Assembly: GCA_001599755.1 (NCBI GenBank)
Contig: BCHX01000004.1
Coordinates: 3,782,001 to 3,846,000, forward strand
DNA length: 64,000 bases
Reading direction: 5' to 3'
Source of the DNA: Gliomastix tumulicola
Taxonomy: Eukaryota; Ascomycota; Sordariomycetes; Hypocreales; Bionectriaceae
Position numbers and translations under genes: made by a program. The notes below the pieces were generated by a model. It ran no database searches, had not been told where the DNA came from, and worked only from the letters and a program-made list of their open reading frames with translations. The number at the start of each line of letters is the position of its first letter. Positions within the stretch are counted from its first letter, which is position 1. This document shows, in pieces, positions 43,001 through 52,604 of this stretch.

Positions 43001-43058
43001 GTGCGGTATTGAGCTCAAGGCATCGCTTGACTTGGCTCGATATTGAGGGGGCCGCCAT
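40042..43058 (-). CDS. C2H2 zinc-finger and coiled-coil fungal protein
   Basis: Exons are 43058-42145, 41994-40377 and 40308-40042, giving 932 residues. The N-terminal 200 residues are helical and resemble a domain often seen at the start of fungal zinc-finger or ankyrin proteins (CLELNTALSG, RLRDASHIRENVISLLDELENL). A zinc-finger block follows in the middle (FECPFC, ...VCLEQDC, KCPLGC, LTCSLC with His partners such as HIGRH), whose first finger spans the exon 1-2 junction. Then come about 200 residues of strongly charged coiled coil with many Arg/Glu/Ala. The C-terminus carries DPDYLLIKRWVPEWEQDQLW, a motif common at the end of this kind of fungal protein, and a basic tail. Function is not known; families of this shape are expanded in fungi and often lie near NLR- or HET-type genes. 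Confidence 0.75.
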
Positions 43059-43365
43059 GGCGGGCAGATGTGGATGGCTGAGGCGTGACTCATCTGGCGG
43101 CCATCAACACGTCTCTGCGAAATAGGTGCACGACGGGGACCATCAACAGAGATCCGTCCCCAGGGCGATGAAAGAAGGAAAGTAGCACCAGCCTGCGATG
43201 TCAAATGCTCAAATGCTCGCTCGCCCCTCCCTCGCTGGCTGAATCTGCAAGGTCCCACCCCTCACCCTGCGCGCGCCTGCATGAGACTGCCAGGATTGAA
43301 CGATGACTGGCCAGAGACTCAGCGTGGGTATCCATGGTTGCCTTACTCTTACCCCGCCAAGTGGT

Positions 43366-43430
43366 GGAAGAAAAACTTGAGCCACATACACACCCAAAAT
43401 GTATGGTCCCATAAATCAAGTATTTATTCG
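43366..43430 (-). repeat. 65-bp dispersed element, copy B
   Basis: Read on the minus strand it begins CGAATAAATACTTGA and ends CTCAAGTTTTTCTTCC. It is about 86 percent identical to copy C and 83 percent to copy A over 65 ungapped positions by hand count. It is inverted relative to copy C and lies 178 bp upstream of the start codon of the HeLo-like gene. Confidence 0.72.
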
Positions 43431-43530
43431 ACTACGTGCCCGCCCAATTCGCCCAAGCTGAGAGACGGGATGAGTGAGATTCTGCCCAACGCAACCGGGA
43501 GATTCTGCATAAACCATCAACACAGCCCAG

Positions 43531-43569
43531 AGCAGCAGCAGCAGCAACAGCAGCAACAGCAGCAGCAGC
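43531..43569. repeat. CAG/CAA trinucleotide tract
   Basis: About 13 units of AGC/AAC, interrupted by CAA variants, 40 bp upstream of the HeLo-like gene start codon. It is probably transcribed in the 5' leader. Confidence 0.75.
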
Positions 43570-43608
43570 GGACTCCACGTGACAGATGCCCGTCAGCGGC
43601 AGCCCATA

Positions 43609-45480
43609 ATGTCGGGAGTCGAGGTCGTCGGGATTATCCTCGGCAGCATCCCGCTCATCATCTCCGCCCTCGAGCACTACCGCGATGGCGTATCGACGAT
43701 CCAGCGCTGGCGCCGCTACGACCGCGAGCGCCAGAGTCTCGTCAGGAGCCTCAAGACCGAGAGGGTCAAGCTGCACAATATCTGCGAGAAGCTCCTCGTC
43801 GGCCTCGTGTCGCCCTCACAGGTCCAGGCCATGATCCAGAGCCCCTTCGGGACGCTGTGGCAGGAAGAGGCGGTCAAGAGGAAGATCCGCGCCAGGCTCG
43901 GGGACTCGATCGAGGTGTTCGAGTCAAACGTCGAGGAGATGAGGGATGCCATGTACGAGATGATGCGGAGACTGGGCCTCGAGCAGGGAGGAGCGCAGTC
44001 GCCGGGGAAAAGCAAGTCCTTCATCTCCAAGGAGTTCCAGCGGGCCGCGTTTGCCATTAGCCGGTCAAGTTACGAGGATATCCTGTCCAAGATGAGGAAC
44101 TGCACCTCCGATCTCGAGGCTCTGACGAATCAGACCGTCTCTCTGGAGCCTGAGCGTCAGGAATCCTCCCAGGTCCGGCTCCTGACACTGCTCCGGGATC
44201 TGTCCATCGGGCTCTACAATGCGCTTAAACACAGCCTATCCTGCGCTACGTGCAGTGTTCATACGCTCAATCTCGAACTCTGCACGCGCCCTTCGGATAT
44301 CATGTATGGCGAGAGTGAAACCAGCATATTGAGGCATCTATGCATGAACCTGGCTTTCACCTACCCGTCTAGCTCATCGAATGAGTCTTCTGGGAAGAGA
44401 TGGGAAGAATTGCGATTCGAGCCGCTTCCAACGGCACCAGAGCCAGCACTCATGCCGCAACCTGACAAGAAACAAGAAAGATCGGTTACTCCCGAGAAGC
44501 CCAAGACCAAAAGCGTTAAGTTTTCGTCATTCATGTCCTCGGCATCGTCAACGACTTCATCCATTACAACACCAACTTCATCCACTACAACACCAACTTC
44601 GTCCATTATAACACCAACTTCGTCCACTACAACACCAATTTCGTCCACTACAACACTAACTTCATCCACTACAACACTCAATTCGGTCATCACAATTACC
44701 AAGGCGCTTTCCGAGACACACCTCGACGCGACCAAACACCACTTGCCACTATCAGCGCCCATCTTGGATCTTTGCAGCAAGGTCCGCGGGTCGCAGAAGA
44801 GACGACAGACTGATTCTTACGGCTTCATTACAGACGGCAGCTTCCAAGCAGTCGGCGCAAACAGGAGGTACCAAGTGTACCCCTTGGAAGTAGAAGACGG
44901 AGAAGAGAGCCGCCTTTGGTCAACAATCTCCCTTTCTGAGGTCCTCCGACGATCCAAGTCCGCACCACCTCTAGGCTACGGTGACAAGCTACGGCTTGCC
45001 GTGGTCATCGCCACCAGCGTACTTCAACTGTATCAAACACCATGGCTCCCACATGCACTAACCGCCGACGACATTTTCTTCATCCAGAAGAGATACAACC
45101 ATGTGTACGAGAGTGCTTTCATCATGAGGCGGCTTCCTGAGCAGGACTCCGGATACACATCGCTCAGCAAGCCCCGAGATCCAACACTCCTTTCACTGGG
45201 CTTTCTCTTGATCGAACTACTATTGGGTCAGGCCATCATCATAGCCCACAAGAATTCGGAGGAGCTTTCAAACTCCATCTTGGACCTAGAAGAGACGTAC
45301 ATCGCAGCTCAAAACTTCCTCCCTCAAGTCAGGAATGAGAGCCTCAACTACTTCAGTGCCGTCCACCGGTGCCTTGACGGCGACCTTCACCGATGGAGGG
45401 GAGACAAGGACCAGGACTTTCGGCACAGTATGTATTCGGGCATTGTTGCGGTGCTGAAAAAGGATCTGGAGGTTCTGTAG
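43609..45480 (+). CDS. HeLo-like N-terminus fungal protein (DUF7580-like)
   Basis: Single exon of 623 residues from MSGVEVVGIILGSIPLIISALEHY; an in-frame Met ten codons upstream (43579) is less likely because the family starts with this hydrophobic stretch. The first 35 residues resemble HeLo-like/SesA-type N-termini of fungal incompatibility and prion-signalling proteins; helices follow to about 190 (KRKIRARLGDSIEVFESNVEEMRDAMYEMM). A Ser/Thr/Pro spacer encoded by a 21-bp minisatellite separates this from a C-terminal half with degenerate kinase-like features (DKLRLAVVIATSVLQLYQTPWL, LLSLGFLLIELLLGQ), typical of the DUF7580 group. Catalytic kinase residues are not apparent. It diverges from the C2H2/coiled-coil gene and is bracketed by two inverted 65-bp elements. 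Confidence 0.75.
   Translation: MSGVEVVGIILGSIPLIISALEHYRDGVSTIQRWRRYDRERQSLVRSLKTERVKLHNICEKLLVGLVSPSQVQAMIQSPFGTLWQEEAVKRKIRARLGDSIEVFESNVEEMRDAMYEMMRRLGLEQGGAQSPGKSKSFISKEFQRAAFAISRSSYEDILSKMRNCTSDLEALTNQTVSLEPERQESSQVRLLTLLRDLSIGLYNALKHSLSCATCSVHTLNLELCTRPSDIMYGESETSILRHLCMNLAFTYPSSSSNESSGKRWEELRFEPLPTAPEPALMPQPDKKQERSVTPEKPKTKSVKFSSFMSSASSTTSSITTPTSSTTTPTSSIITPTSSTTTPISSTTTLTSSTTTLNSVITITKALSETHLDATKHHLPLSAPILDLCSKVRGSQKRRQTDSYGFITDGSFQAVGANRRYQVYPLEVEDGEESRLWSTISLSEVLRRSKSAPPLGYGDKLRLAVVIATSVLQLYQTPWLPHALTADDIFFIQKRYNHVYESAFIMRRLPEQDSGYTSLSKPRDPTLLSLGFLLIELLLGQAIIIAHKNSEELSNSILDLEETYIAAQNFLPQVRNESLNYFSAVHRCLDGDLHRWRGDKDQDFRHSMYSGIVAVLKKDLEVL
44554..44679. repeat. 21-bp coding minisatellite
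   Basis: Six tandem units of 21 bp with few mismatches, each coding for seven residues of the type T-S-S-T-T-T-P within the HeLo-like gene. Being a multiple of three, unit loss or gain would keep the frame, so allele length variation is expected. Confidence 0.8.
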
Positions 45481-46836
45481 ATTTGATCGCGGCCGAATAA
45501 ATACTTGAGTTATGGGGCTATACAATTTGGGTGTGTATATGTCTCAAGTATTTATTCGTCCGCTTGCCTGGCTGGTTGTGGTTCTCGGCTAAAATCTCCA
45601 TATGTCCACGAGATGCTACCCAACCCTTGTTCAACTGGGGTCATCGGCAGTTAGGATGCCTAAAGTGATATGAGGAGAAGCCTGCAACCTCATTTCAACC
45701 GAAATAACCTTAACGTGTATATGGCCCAATAAGGAAACTCTAGGTCTCGATTAGGCTGATCGGCTGAATGAGTGCATCCAGAACCGGCAGAGAGAGAGAG
45801 CTGGCTGTCTCCACGATGCTTGACAGCCATATCAAATATTTAATTTCCTAACAAACAGTTCTGGTCATGACAATTCTTCACAGTCTACAGTAGGACTATA
45901 CAAGTTTTTTTGCAAATGAATCCTCAAGCCTGTTCCCTAAAGATGCTGAAGAACTTGTAAGGATATTGACCTTCAGTTCCGAGCTGGGCTTTCTCAGTCC
46001 TTAATGGGGTGGCTTCAACTCTCAAAGAAGAAGATCGGCACCCTCCGATTCCTAAACCAGTTGGCAGAAGTCCAGGATTAAGCCATGGCTTCCGATTCGT
46101 CCACGTCCCTCCTTTCGTCCGTGAGATAGCACCACATCCCGTGTGACCTGACCCTTGTTTGCGACGTTGACGGTCGAAGGAGTCAGTCGGTTAATGTGCA
46201 ACGGCGATACATAGACCGATGACCACGTACGGGAGGGCACATGGTTCGGGGGCTGACCCAATGCTACCCAATCAGCTGAACTGCAGTCCCACGTTCATAA
46301 AGTGCGATAAGCAAGAAGCGAGCAAGCGAGAGTTCCGAGCACATGGGTGACAGCTCCATCCGAGAGAGCGGAGAGTTGCATCCTCCACGGCCTCAACCCC
46401 ACGTTTGGCTGGCCCAATGAGATACTCTCCTCGCTTCTCCGGTCGTTCGATGCCAGGTCTAGACCACAGGTTATGTCACTACGGCTCGCGATATCATCGC
46501 TCCGATCTCAAGTCCGCTCGAAGTGGCTTCACATGTCTGTGATAACTCGCGTTCTCGGCTTGGCGCGTAAATTAGCCTGTGATAGGGACGCCTTCCCAAG
46601 CAGCTTGCCAAGTTTTGGAACTCGTTTTTTTTTCAATATTTTCAGATTCGTCAAGTTCCGAAGAGTCCAGGAAGGGGTATTGTATGGCATCCTTCGTGGC
46701 TTCAATAACAGGGCACGGGAGTATAAGACAATCCGAGACGCAACGTAAGAAAATCCCAGAATCGCCCAGCAAGCCACGCAAACGACTGTGATTCTTTTCT
46801 CAAGTTCAATTCAGTCGAGAGAACCATAGGACAACA
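45481..46836. other. Intergenic region with 65-bp element and DUF1996 gene promoter
   Basis: About 1.36 kb between two plus-strand genes. It begins with element copy C (45494-45558), followed by AT-richer DNA. The ORF at 46347-46748 has no recognisable features. A TATA-like GTATAAGA at about 46719 lies some 110 bp upstream of the DUF1996 gene start. Confidence 0.5.
45494..45558 (+). repeat. 65-bp dispersed element, copy C, with perfect 16-bp terminal inverted repeats
   Basis: The left end CGAATAAATACTTGAG (45494-45509) is the exact reverse complement of the right end CTCAAGTATTTATTCG (45543-45558), with 33 bp between. It starts 14 bp after the stop codon of the HeLo-like gene, so it would be transcribed in the 3' UTR as a stable hairpin. 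It is probably the least decayed copy in the window. No clear target-site duplication is seen. Confidence 0.8.
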
Positions 46837-48436
46837 ATGATTTCCGCCATCCTAACCGCCGTCGCGCTCGGCACCCTTGGCATACATGCCCAGGAGATGC
46901 TGAGGTTTTCTTGCTCGCAGCTTGTCATCGACCGTGTCGACCCGTGAGTAGCCCCGTCCTCCCGTCAAGAGGGGGAGAGGAGCCAACACTGACATCTCTT
47001 CCTAGGCTTGTCCAACCGGGTATGAGCCCGTCTGGCCATGTCCACCAGATTACCGGCGGCGTATGTAAGCCCCTGTCGAGACGATGGAAAGGCTGTGTCA
47101 TACTGACCAAGGTTTGTCTCCAGAATGCCTTCAACCTGACCATGCCTGTGTCAGCCGACCTCCCGGGCCTGAGCACCTGCACGACCTGCACCTTCAGCGA
47201 GGACTTCTCCAACTACTGGACTGCCAACATGTACTTCCGCGCCCGAGACGGCACACTCACGCGTGTTCCCCAGTTCGCAAACCAGTTCCTCGAAGGGGCT
47301 GACGGGGGTATGACTGTCTACTATATTCCTCCTTACGATAGGAGCAGCGTCAGGGCCTTTGCTCCAGTATGATCCATCTCTACGTTTCATCCTCCTCCAA
47401 AGGAGTCATCATAAATACTAACCTGATATCTTCAACTTCAGGGCTTCCGCATGCTCGTGGGGAACCCGTTCCTCCGTGAGAACCAGAACACACGGGACCA
47501 GCAGCAGTCCAGCTTCCGATGCTTCGACGCCAACTTTGGCGGTGTCAACGCACCTCCCGGCGGCGGCAGCGACACGCGTAACTTCCCGAACAGGCCCTGC
47601 CCGGGCGGCATCCGCACCAACCTCTTCTTCCCAACGTAAGTCGAAAAACCCTACGAGAGCTAAGTATGCATGAGCTCGCCAGCTAACAACACGCCAACAG
47701 GTGCTGGGACGGCGTCAACCTGGACAGCCCGGACCACAAGAGCCACGTCGCGTACCCCGTCGGCGGCACGTTCGAGACGGGGGCTCCTTGCCCGTCCACG
47801 CATCCTGTCAAGATTCCGCAGCTCTTCTTCGAGATCATGTGGGATACGCGGCAGTTCAACGATCAGAGCAAGTGGCCCACGGACGGCTCCCAGCCTTTCG
47901 TCTTCAGCATGGGCGACCAGTACGTATATGACCCATCTTTGGCGATGGGAACCCTGGCTGACATGGCGACAGCACCGGCTACGGTCAGCACGGCGATTAC
48001 ATGTTCGGCTGGAAGGGCGACTCCCTCCAGCGCGCCATGAACGCCCGCTGCAACGTCGCCTGCCCCGAGCTCAAGTCCCAGTCCGTGCAGACGGCGAACC
48101 AGTGCAAGAAGAACCGCTGGGGCACCGAGAACATCAACGGCCGTAAGTATCCAATGACCCTCTCTCTCTCTCCGTGATAATCCTCCCATCTTTCTGACCC
48201 CTCGCACAACAACAGCCTTCACCAAGCTCCCTGGAGACAACCCCATCGGCGGAGGCGGGGGAGGAGGAGGAGGCGGGCCGTCGCCCTCCTCGGCTTCCTC
48301 GGCGCCTCCTCCCCAGGCAACGAATCTCGTCCCTCAATGGGGCCAGTGTGGTGGGAGCGGCTGGACTGGTTTGACGACGTGCGCGCCGCCGTTCACCTGC
48401 AGCCGGCAGAACGAGTGGTACTCCCAGTGCCTGTAA
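46837..48436 (+). CDS. Secreted DUF1996 protein with C-terminal CBM1
   Basis: Seven exons: 46837-46943, 47006-47060, 47124-47366, 47442-47635, 47701-47919, 47973-48142 and 48216-48436, giving 402 residues. A signal peptide covers about residues 1-18 (ILTAVALGTLGIHAQ). The DUF1996 domain starts at once with FSCSQLVIDRVDPLVQPGMSPSGHVHQITGGNAF and keeps its markers: CTTCTF, NYWTANMYFRARDG, FRMLVGNP, FRCF, CWDGVNLDSPDHKSHVAYP and the C-terminal TGYGQHGDYMFGW. A Gly/Ser/Pro linker leads to a 34-residue fungal CBM1 (QCGGSGWTGLTTC ... WYSQCL) with its disulfide Cys and aromatic residues. The biochemical role of DUF1996 is not known to me; the CBM1 implies action at cellulose or plant cell walls. Confidence 0.9.
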
Positions 48437-48619
48437 TGTGTATCCCGCCTTCGCCAGTAGCCGTCCATAGGTCAATCGTATACGGATAATCTCAGCATCC
48501 AATCAATCGTTTTCGCTGTAATCGTGTCGTAGGAGCGAGAGAGATCGAAAATGCAGCTGAGTGTGGGGGGCTGGGAAGATTGAGGGGCCAAATTAGGTTC
48601 GGTCATTGCATCAACAACA

Positions 48620-48709
48620 TCCGGTATGGTGTAGTGGCCAACATTTCGCGCTCTCAAAACCTGAGGGATCTCATCCGCGGAGCCCGGGGTTCGATTCCCC
48701 GTACCGGAG
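48620..48709 (+). tRNA. tRNA-Glu(CTC) with an 18-nt intron
   Basis: The acceptor stem TCCGGTA (48620-48626) pairs with TACCGGA (48702-48708), followed by discriminator G. A-box-like TGGTGTAGTGG is at 48627-48637 and the B box GGTTCGATTCC at 48688-48698. The anticodon stem TCGCG pairs with CGCGG (48676-48680), one G-U; the loop gives anticodon CTC at 48653-48655. An 18-nt intron (48657-48674) sits at the canonical position after base 37 and contains GAG, able to pair with the anticodon as in typical pre-tRNAs. The mature tRNA would be 72 nt before CCA. Confidence 0.93.
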
Positions 48710-48714
48710 TTTTT
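48710..48714 (+). terminator. RNA polymerase III terminator
   Basis: A run of five T directly after the tRNA discriminator base, the normal Pol III stop signal. Confidence 0.8.
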
Positions 48715-49617
48715 GCTTTTGCAGTTTGCACAAGACTGCTTGCTTCAATTTTTTTTTTTTTTTTTTTGTTTAGCGACGACACATTAGCTAGCTTCCCTGC
48801 TTTACTACTCATACGTTAAGTAGCAAGTGTGACGAGCGTGGTGGTCTCAGAAATGGGAGGTATATGTTCATATTCTTCGAGCAGTCCCGACTTGACGCGA
48901 GGCCAGACATTATATATCAGCGATACAACTACCAAGGCGTTCAAAGCCATCCTCCCCGGCATGCCAGAGCCGCACGATCCTCCCAAAAGAAAAAAAAGAA
49001 AAAAAAATGTGATCCATAATGCAAAAACTAGTCTCGCCCACGAGAGCCACACAAACGATAGCGTAGAAGCATTGTCGCCGGTATTTTTTAAGCTCTCGGT
49101 CCAAACACACCGTCCCAGCGATGGCGCAACGGCACTGTCGCTGTCGAGAGTAAGACATCTCGGATGACAGCGGGTAAAAACGCGAATGGGGGTATCATTT
49201 GTTGTAACCAAAAAGAAATCCAAAAACAAAAAGTCGTATGAAAACAGTCCTGGGGCCTCGGAAGCCTTGTGAATATCCAAAAAGATTACCCATGCCTTCC
49301 AGTGGAAGAAGATGGGAATGCCGAACAGGTCGATAGCGCACAAGCATTGTCGAGTCTGGCGGCAGTCCCGAGCTCCCGCGGTAGGAGGCGCGTCTCCAGG
49401 AAAAGCGAAGCTCGCTTAGAGAATATCCGAGGTGAAAAGGAGAGGTGTCGTGACGTCGGAGGCATTAAAAAATATCAGCACAAGCGTGCTCTGGAAACAT
49501 GGCTTCTCTTGGGGAAGCCACAATTACTGAAAACGAGTGATCTTTTGTCGCCGTCGTGTACAATGATCCAGCTCCTAAGGCGACAAGAGCTGGATGAAAA
49601 GCCGGCACGGAGGTCCA

Positions 49618-51337
49618 CTAGTCCTCCCGAGCCTGACGCTGCCCGGGCCGAAGTAGTCTCCCAAATCCTCGCTGCTGCTGCTCGCGTCGAGCAGCGCCGT
49701 CCTCGAACTCGCTCGCCGAGTCGAGGTCGTAAAGCTTCGAGCTGGGCGGGTTGCCGACGACCGTAAGCATCACCTTCATGATGACAGAGCTCACGATGCT
49801 AAGGCCGAGAATGCCAATCATGACATAGTTGCTTCGGCGGTACTGGTGGGGACCGGGAGCTGCATCTTCAGGCCAGCCCGAGTACAGCGCGTACGTAGTG
49901 GTAACGCTGCCGAGATTGCCCAAGCCAGAGACGAGCGCAGTCGCAGCCGCAACACCGACCTCGCCATGGCGTTGCTGAAACACCTCGTTGCTCCAAGCCA
50001 TGCAGTTGGGGACAGTCGGGCCAAGTCCGAAGCCGACCATGAGAAGACCACCGTACCGAGCCCAGCCGTTGCCAGTAGCAAACGTAACCGTCAGCAAGCC
50101 GGCAATCTGGACACAGACAGCGCCAGAGAAGATGAAAGGACGGAACTGGTGAAAACGGTCAGAGATGGGCATGAAGATCAGGATGGCGATGAGATCCATG
50201 ATCCAGATGGGCGCAAATAGCAAGCTGACTTCGATGGAGCTGGCGTTGGGCTGGATCGACCTAATAATAACAGAGCCGTACAACTGCGTGCCAATACCGA
50301 CACCGACGACGCCAAAGTACATCATGGTGAGGGGCCACAGCCGCCAGTCCAGCAGGACATAGCCGAGGTCTCTAAAGGTCCAGGGGCGAGCATGGTAGAC
50401 ACGCTTGAGCTCCTGGTAGTGCACCTGAGCATCGTGGCCAGTCAACGCCTCAGGCGGGCTGGGAATCCATCCCAGGAAGCGTGACTTGGGCCTCACCTGT
50501 CCAGGCGCCAGGGGCCTGTCGGGAAGCCACCAAATCAGGGTGAAGCTGAGGACGATGGCGACCAGGCCGTAGATGAGGAACATCCATCGAAACCCCACCA
50601 TCCCAGCAGCGCCATCCATGAGCTGGAAGCCAGCTGACACGAGACCAACGACAGCAGCAGAGACCTGAGCGGCGGTGAAGTACATGCCTATCCTCTTGCC
50701 AGTCCTGGAAGGCGGGTAGAACATGGTGAGGTACAGTGCCATGCCGGGCCACATGCCGGCGATCACCACGCCGAGGAGGAAGCGGAGAAATTTAAGGCTC
50801 CAAGCGTCCTCGACTGCGGCAAAGCAAGCTCCAACAAGCCCGGTAGCGAAGACGATACGGGCCATCCACACCCGAGGGCTGAGCTTGCTCATGACGAGGT
50901 TGGAGGGGAAGTCGAAGATGACATAGGCGACGTAGAAGAGAGCGAGGGCCAGGGATGTGTCCTTGGGAGTTAACTTGAGGACAGTCATGAGGTCGTGGCC
51001 AACACTGGCGTTCATCGTCTGGGCGATACCGATGTTGGAGCGGATGGCGGAGCACAGGAAATAGAGGACCCAGAATGCTTTGGGTTGTTAGATAGGAGTG
51101 ATGAGCTTCAAGAGAAAAACGGATAGACATACCTGGGATGATTCTGAGATCCAACTTCCTGTACACCCTCTCGATGGCCTTGTCATCGTACTCGACTGGC
51201 CCCTGGAGACCTGACGAGCCATGTTCAGCATCGTGGTCATAGTCCTCGCCCTGCTGACCAGAGGCAATGCGGTCTTCATTGGTCTCGCTGACATGCTTGC
51301 CATGCTCAGCATGGATTGGATCTTGTACCTGGACCAT
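49618..51337 (-). CDS. MFS transporter, anion:cation symporter (allantoate permease) type
   Basis: A plasma-membrane transporter of the Dal5/Tna1 group, which takes up organic anions such as vitamins, allantoate or nicotinate. Exons are 51337-51133 and 51077-49618, giving 554 residues. A hydrophilic acidic N-terminus is followed by RKLDLRIIPAFWVLYFLCSAIRSNIGIAQ, typical for segment 1 of the group. About 12 transmembrane segments are countable; after segment 2 comes a family-type loop (FDFPSNLVMSKLSPRVWMARI), FLLGVVIAGMWPGMALYLTMFYPPSRTGKRIGMY marks segments 4-5, and a long cytosolic loop separates the halves. The C-terminal tail is polar. Substrate not deducible. The neighbours are not obviously related. 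Confidence 0.88.
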
Positions 51338-52604
51338 ACTCGACTCTGAAGCAATGGAAGCGCGTGCTACAAGTCTTTTCTGGCCGCTGGACCTCTCCTT
51401 GCACAGCGCAGGATGCTCTCAGCCTCTTTGAAGGTATATTGAAGCCGAGAAAGGCTTGCAGAGGTCGCTGAGCGGATGCTGCTGGATGCTGGCAAAGCTG
51501 TGAGGAGAGGATTTGTCGCGTTCAGAAAGTCAAGAAGAAATTTTGCATTTTGTTGAGATGCCATCGTCTTCGGCTTGCTTCGGTCCCCACGATGGTAGCT
51601 ATCAAGTACCTTGCATAGGTTATCACTATGAGGAAATACCTCACCAGTATCTCTCAAGCCGAGCCTTGCAGCGCAGATGTTCAGCTCCCCCACAGTCGAA
51701 TCTCCAGTGACTCGAGAGCCGATAAACGGAAGCCCCGCCAAATCAATCAATCCTCTCCCGCTGTCGCAGAATCCATGGGCCTGTGTCTCCGTCCGCCGTC
51801 GCTCCTTTTACAGGCGGAATGGCCCGCTAAACCAGTCAAATGCAACGCCTGTAGATACCAAGAGATCAAATCCGATCAGGCCAGGCACTCTCAGGACGAA
51901 GCTTCTGCTCCCCTGCACTAATACTCGCGCCAGCGTACAGCTAACAGAGTCAATTGACAAACGACGGTCATCCCTGGATACTTGTCTCGCGGAGGCTGCC
52001 GATTCGAAACAAAAGGCACCTTGTACGATTCACACGAGCGACGATCCGCCACAAGTCTGGCAGCTCGCCGAAGTTCAGCGCAAAAAATACCCGCCCACCA
52101 CCAAAAGTGCCCCCCCTCCAACCCCTGAGAACCGTCACCCAGTTCGCAGGTTCACGGGCTTGCCATCGTCATCACCTTAATCCAGGCAATGGAACCATTG
52201 CAAATGGGGCCCCCGGCAGTCAAATAGAAGCTTCTAAGAAGGAGCTCGGTAAAAGTGGCCATATGCACGGCCGATCCCTCGCCTGGCTGCCTGTTACGGT
52301 CATGGCGTACAGGCGAATCAGATCACTAAACGGCAGGCTGCGTGGTCCGTGGTTGCTGATCGCAACCGTTTCGTTTCACAAGTGTCAATGCGGCATTGAG
52401 CACGGTCAAGGAAGGATGGGAGAATCGCATTACTCGCACTGGGAAAGGCAGGAACGGAGCTGAGCTTTGGGCATTATAAGCCCTCCCTCTCCCCCTCTCC
52501 TGTTCCGTCGCCTCCCTTCCATTCCCACGCCTCTTGCACTCCCTTACCTCGTCACCAAGACATTGTCGCGTCGGGACTCAGCACAGACACACCCCTCCGT
52601 CACA
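51338..52604. promoter_or_regulatory. Divergent promoter of MFS and carboxypeptidase genes
   Basis: About 1.27 kb between divergent starts. A TATA-like ATTATAAG lies at about 52474, some 130 bp upstream of the carboxypeptidase start, followed by a CT-rich leader. A 127-residue minus-strand ORF (51367-51750) just upstream of the MFS start has no recognisable features; part of it could act as an upstream ORF of the MFS transcript. Confidence 0.5.

Larger units (their letters stand above)
43059..43608. promoter_or_regulatory. Divergent promoter with 65-bp element and CAG/CAA tract
   Basis: A 550-bp region between divergent starts. It holds 65-bp element copy B (43366-43430) and a CAG/CAA trinucleotide tract (about 43531-43569), which lies just upstream of the HeLo-like gene start, probably in its 5' leader. 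The frame in which the tract encodes poly-Gln does not continue into the gene. Confidence 0.6.
48437..49617. other. Intergenic region holding the tRNA-Glu gene
   Basis: Apart from the tRNA gene and its terminator, it contains a long T-run (about 48750-48767) and an A-rich stretch (about 48988-49006). A hydrophobic 175-residue ORF on the minus strand (48816-49343) overlaps these and looks like low-complexity chance. The right part is presumably the 3' UTR of the MFS gene. Confidence 0.5.

Noticed and set aside
43531..43569. Poly-Gln protein start encoded by the CAG/CAA tract
   Set aside because: The frame that reads poly-Gln does not continue into the HeLo-like coding frame, and no intron that would join them is evident.
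46347..46748. 133-residue plus-strand ORF upstream of the DUF1996 gene
   Set aside because: No motif, no start context of note, and it overlaps the probable promoter with the TATA-like box.
48816..49343. Hydrophobic 175-residue minus-strand ORF near the tRNA gene
   Set aside because: The hydrophobic stretch derives from A/T-run DNA (poly-Phe/Leu codons), no homologous family is recognised, and it lies where the MFS 3' UTR is expected.
51367..51750. 127-residue minus-strand ORF just upstream of the MFS start
   Set aside because: No recognisable domain; it could at most be an upstream ORF in the transporter leader. Not supported as a gene.
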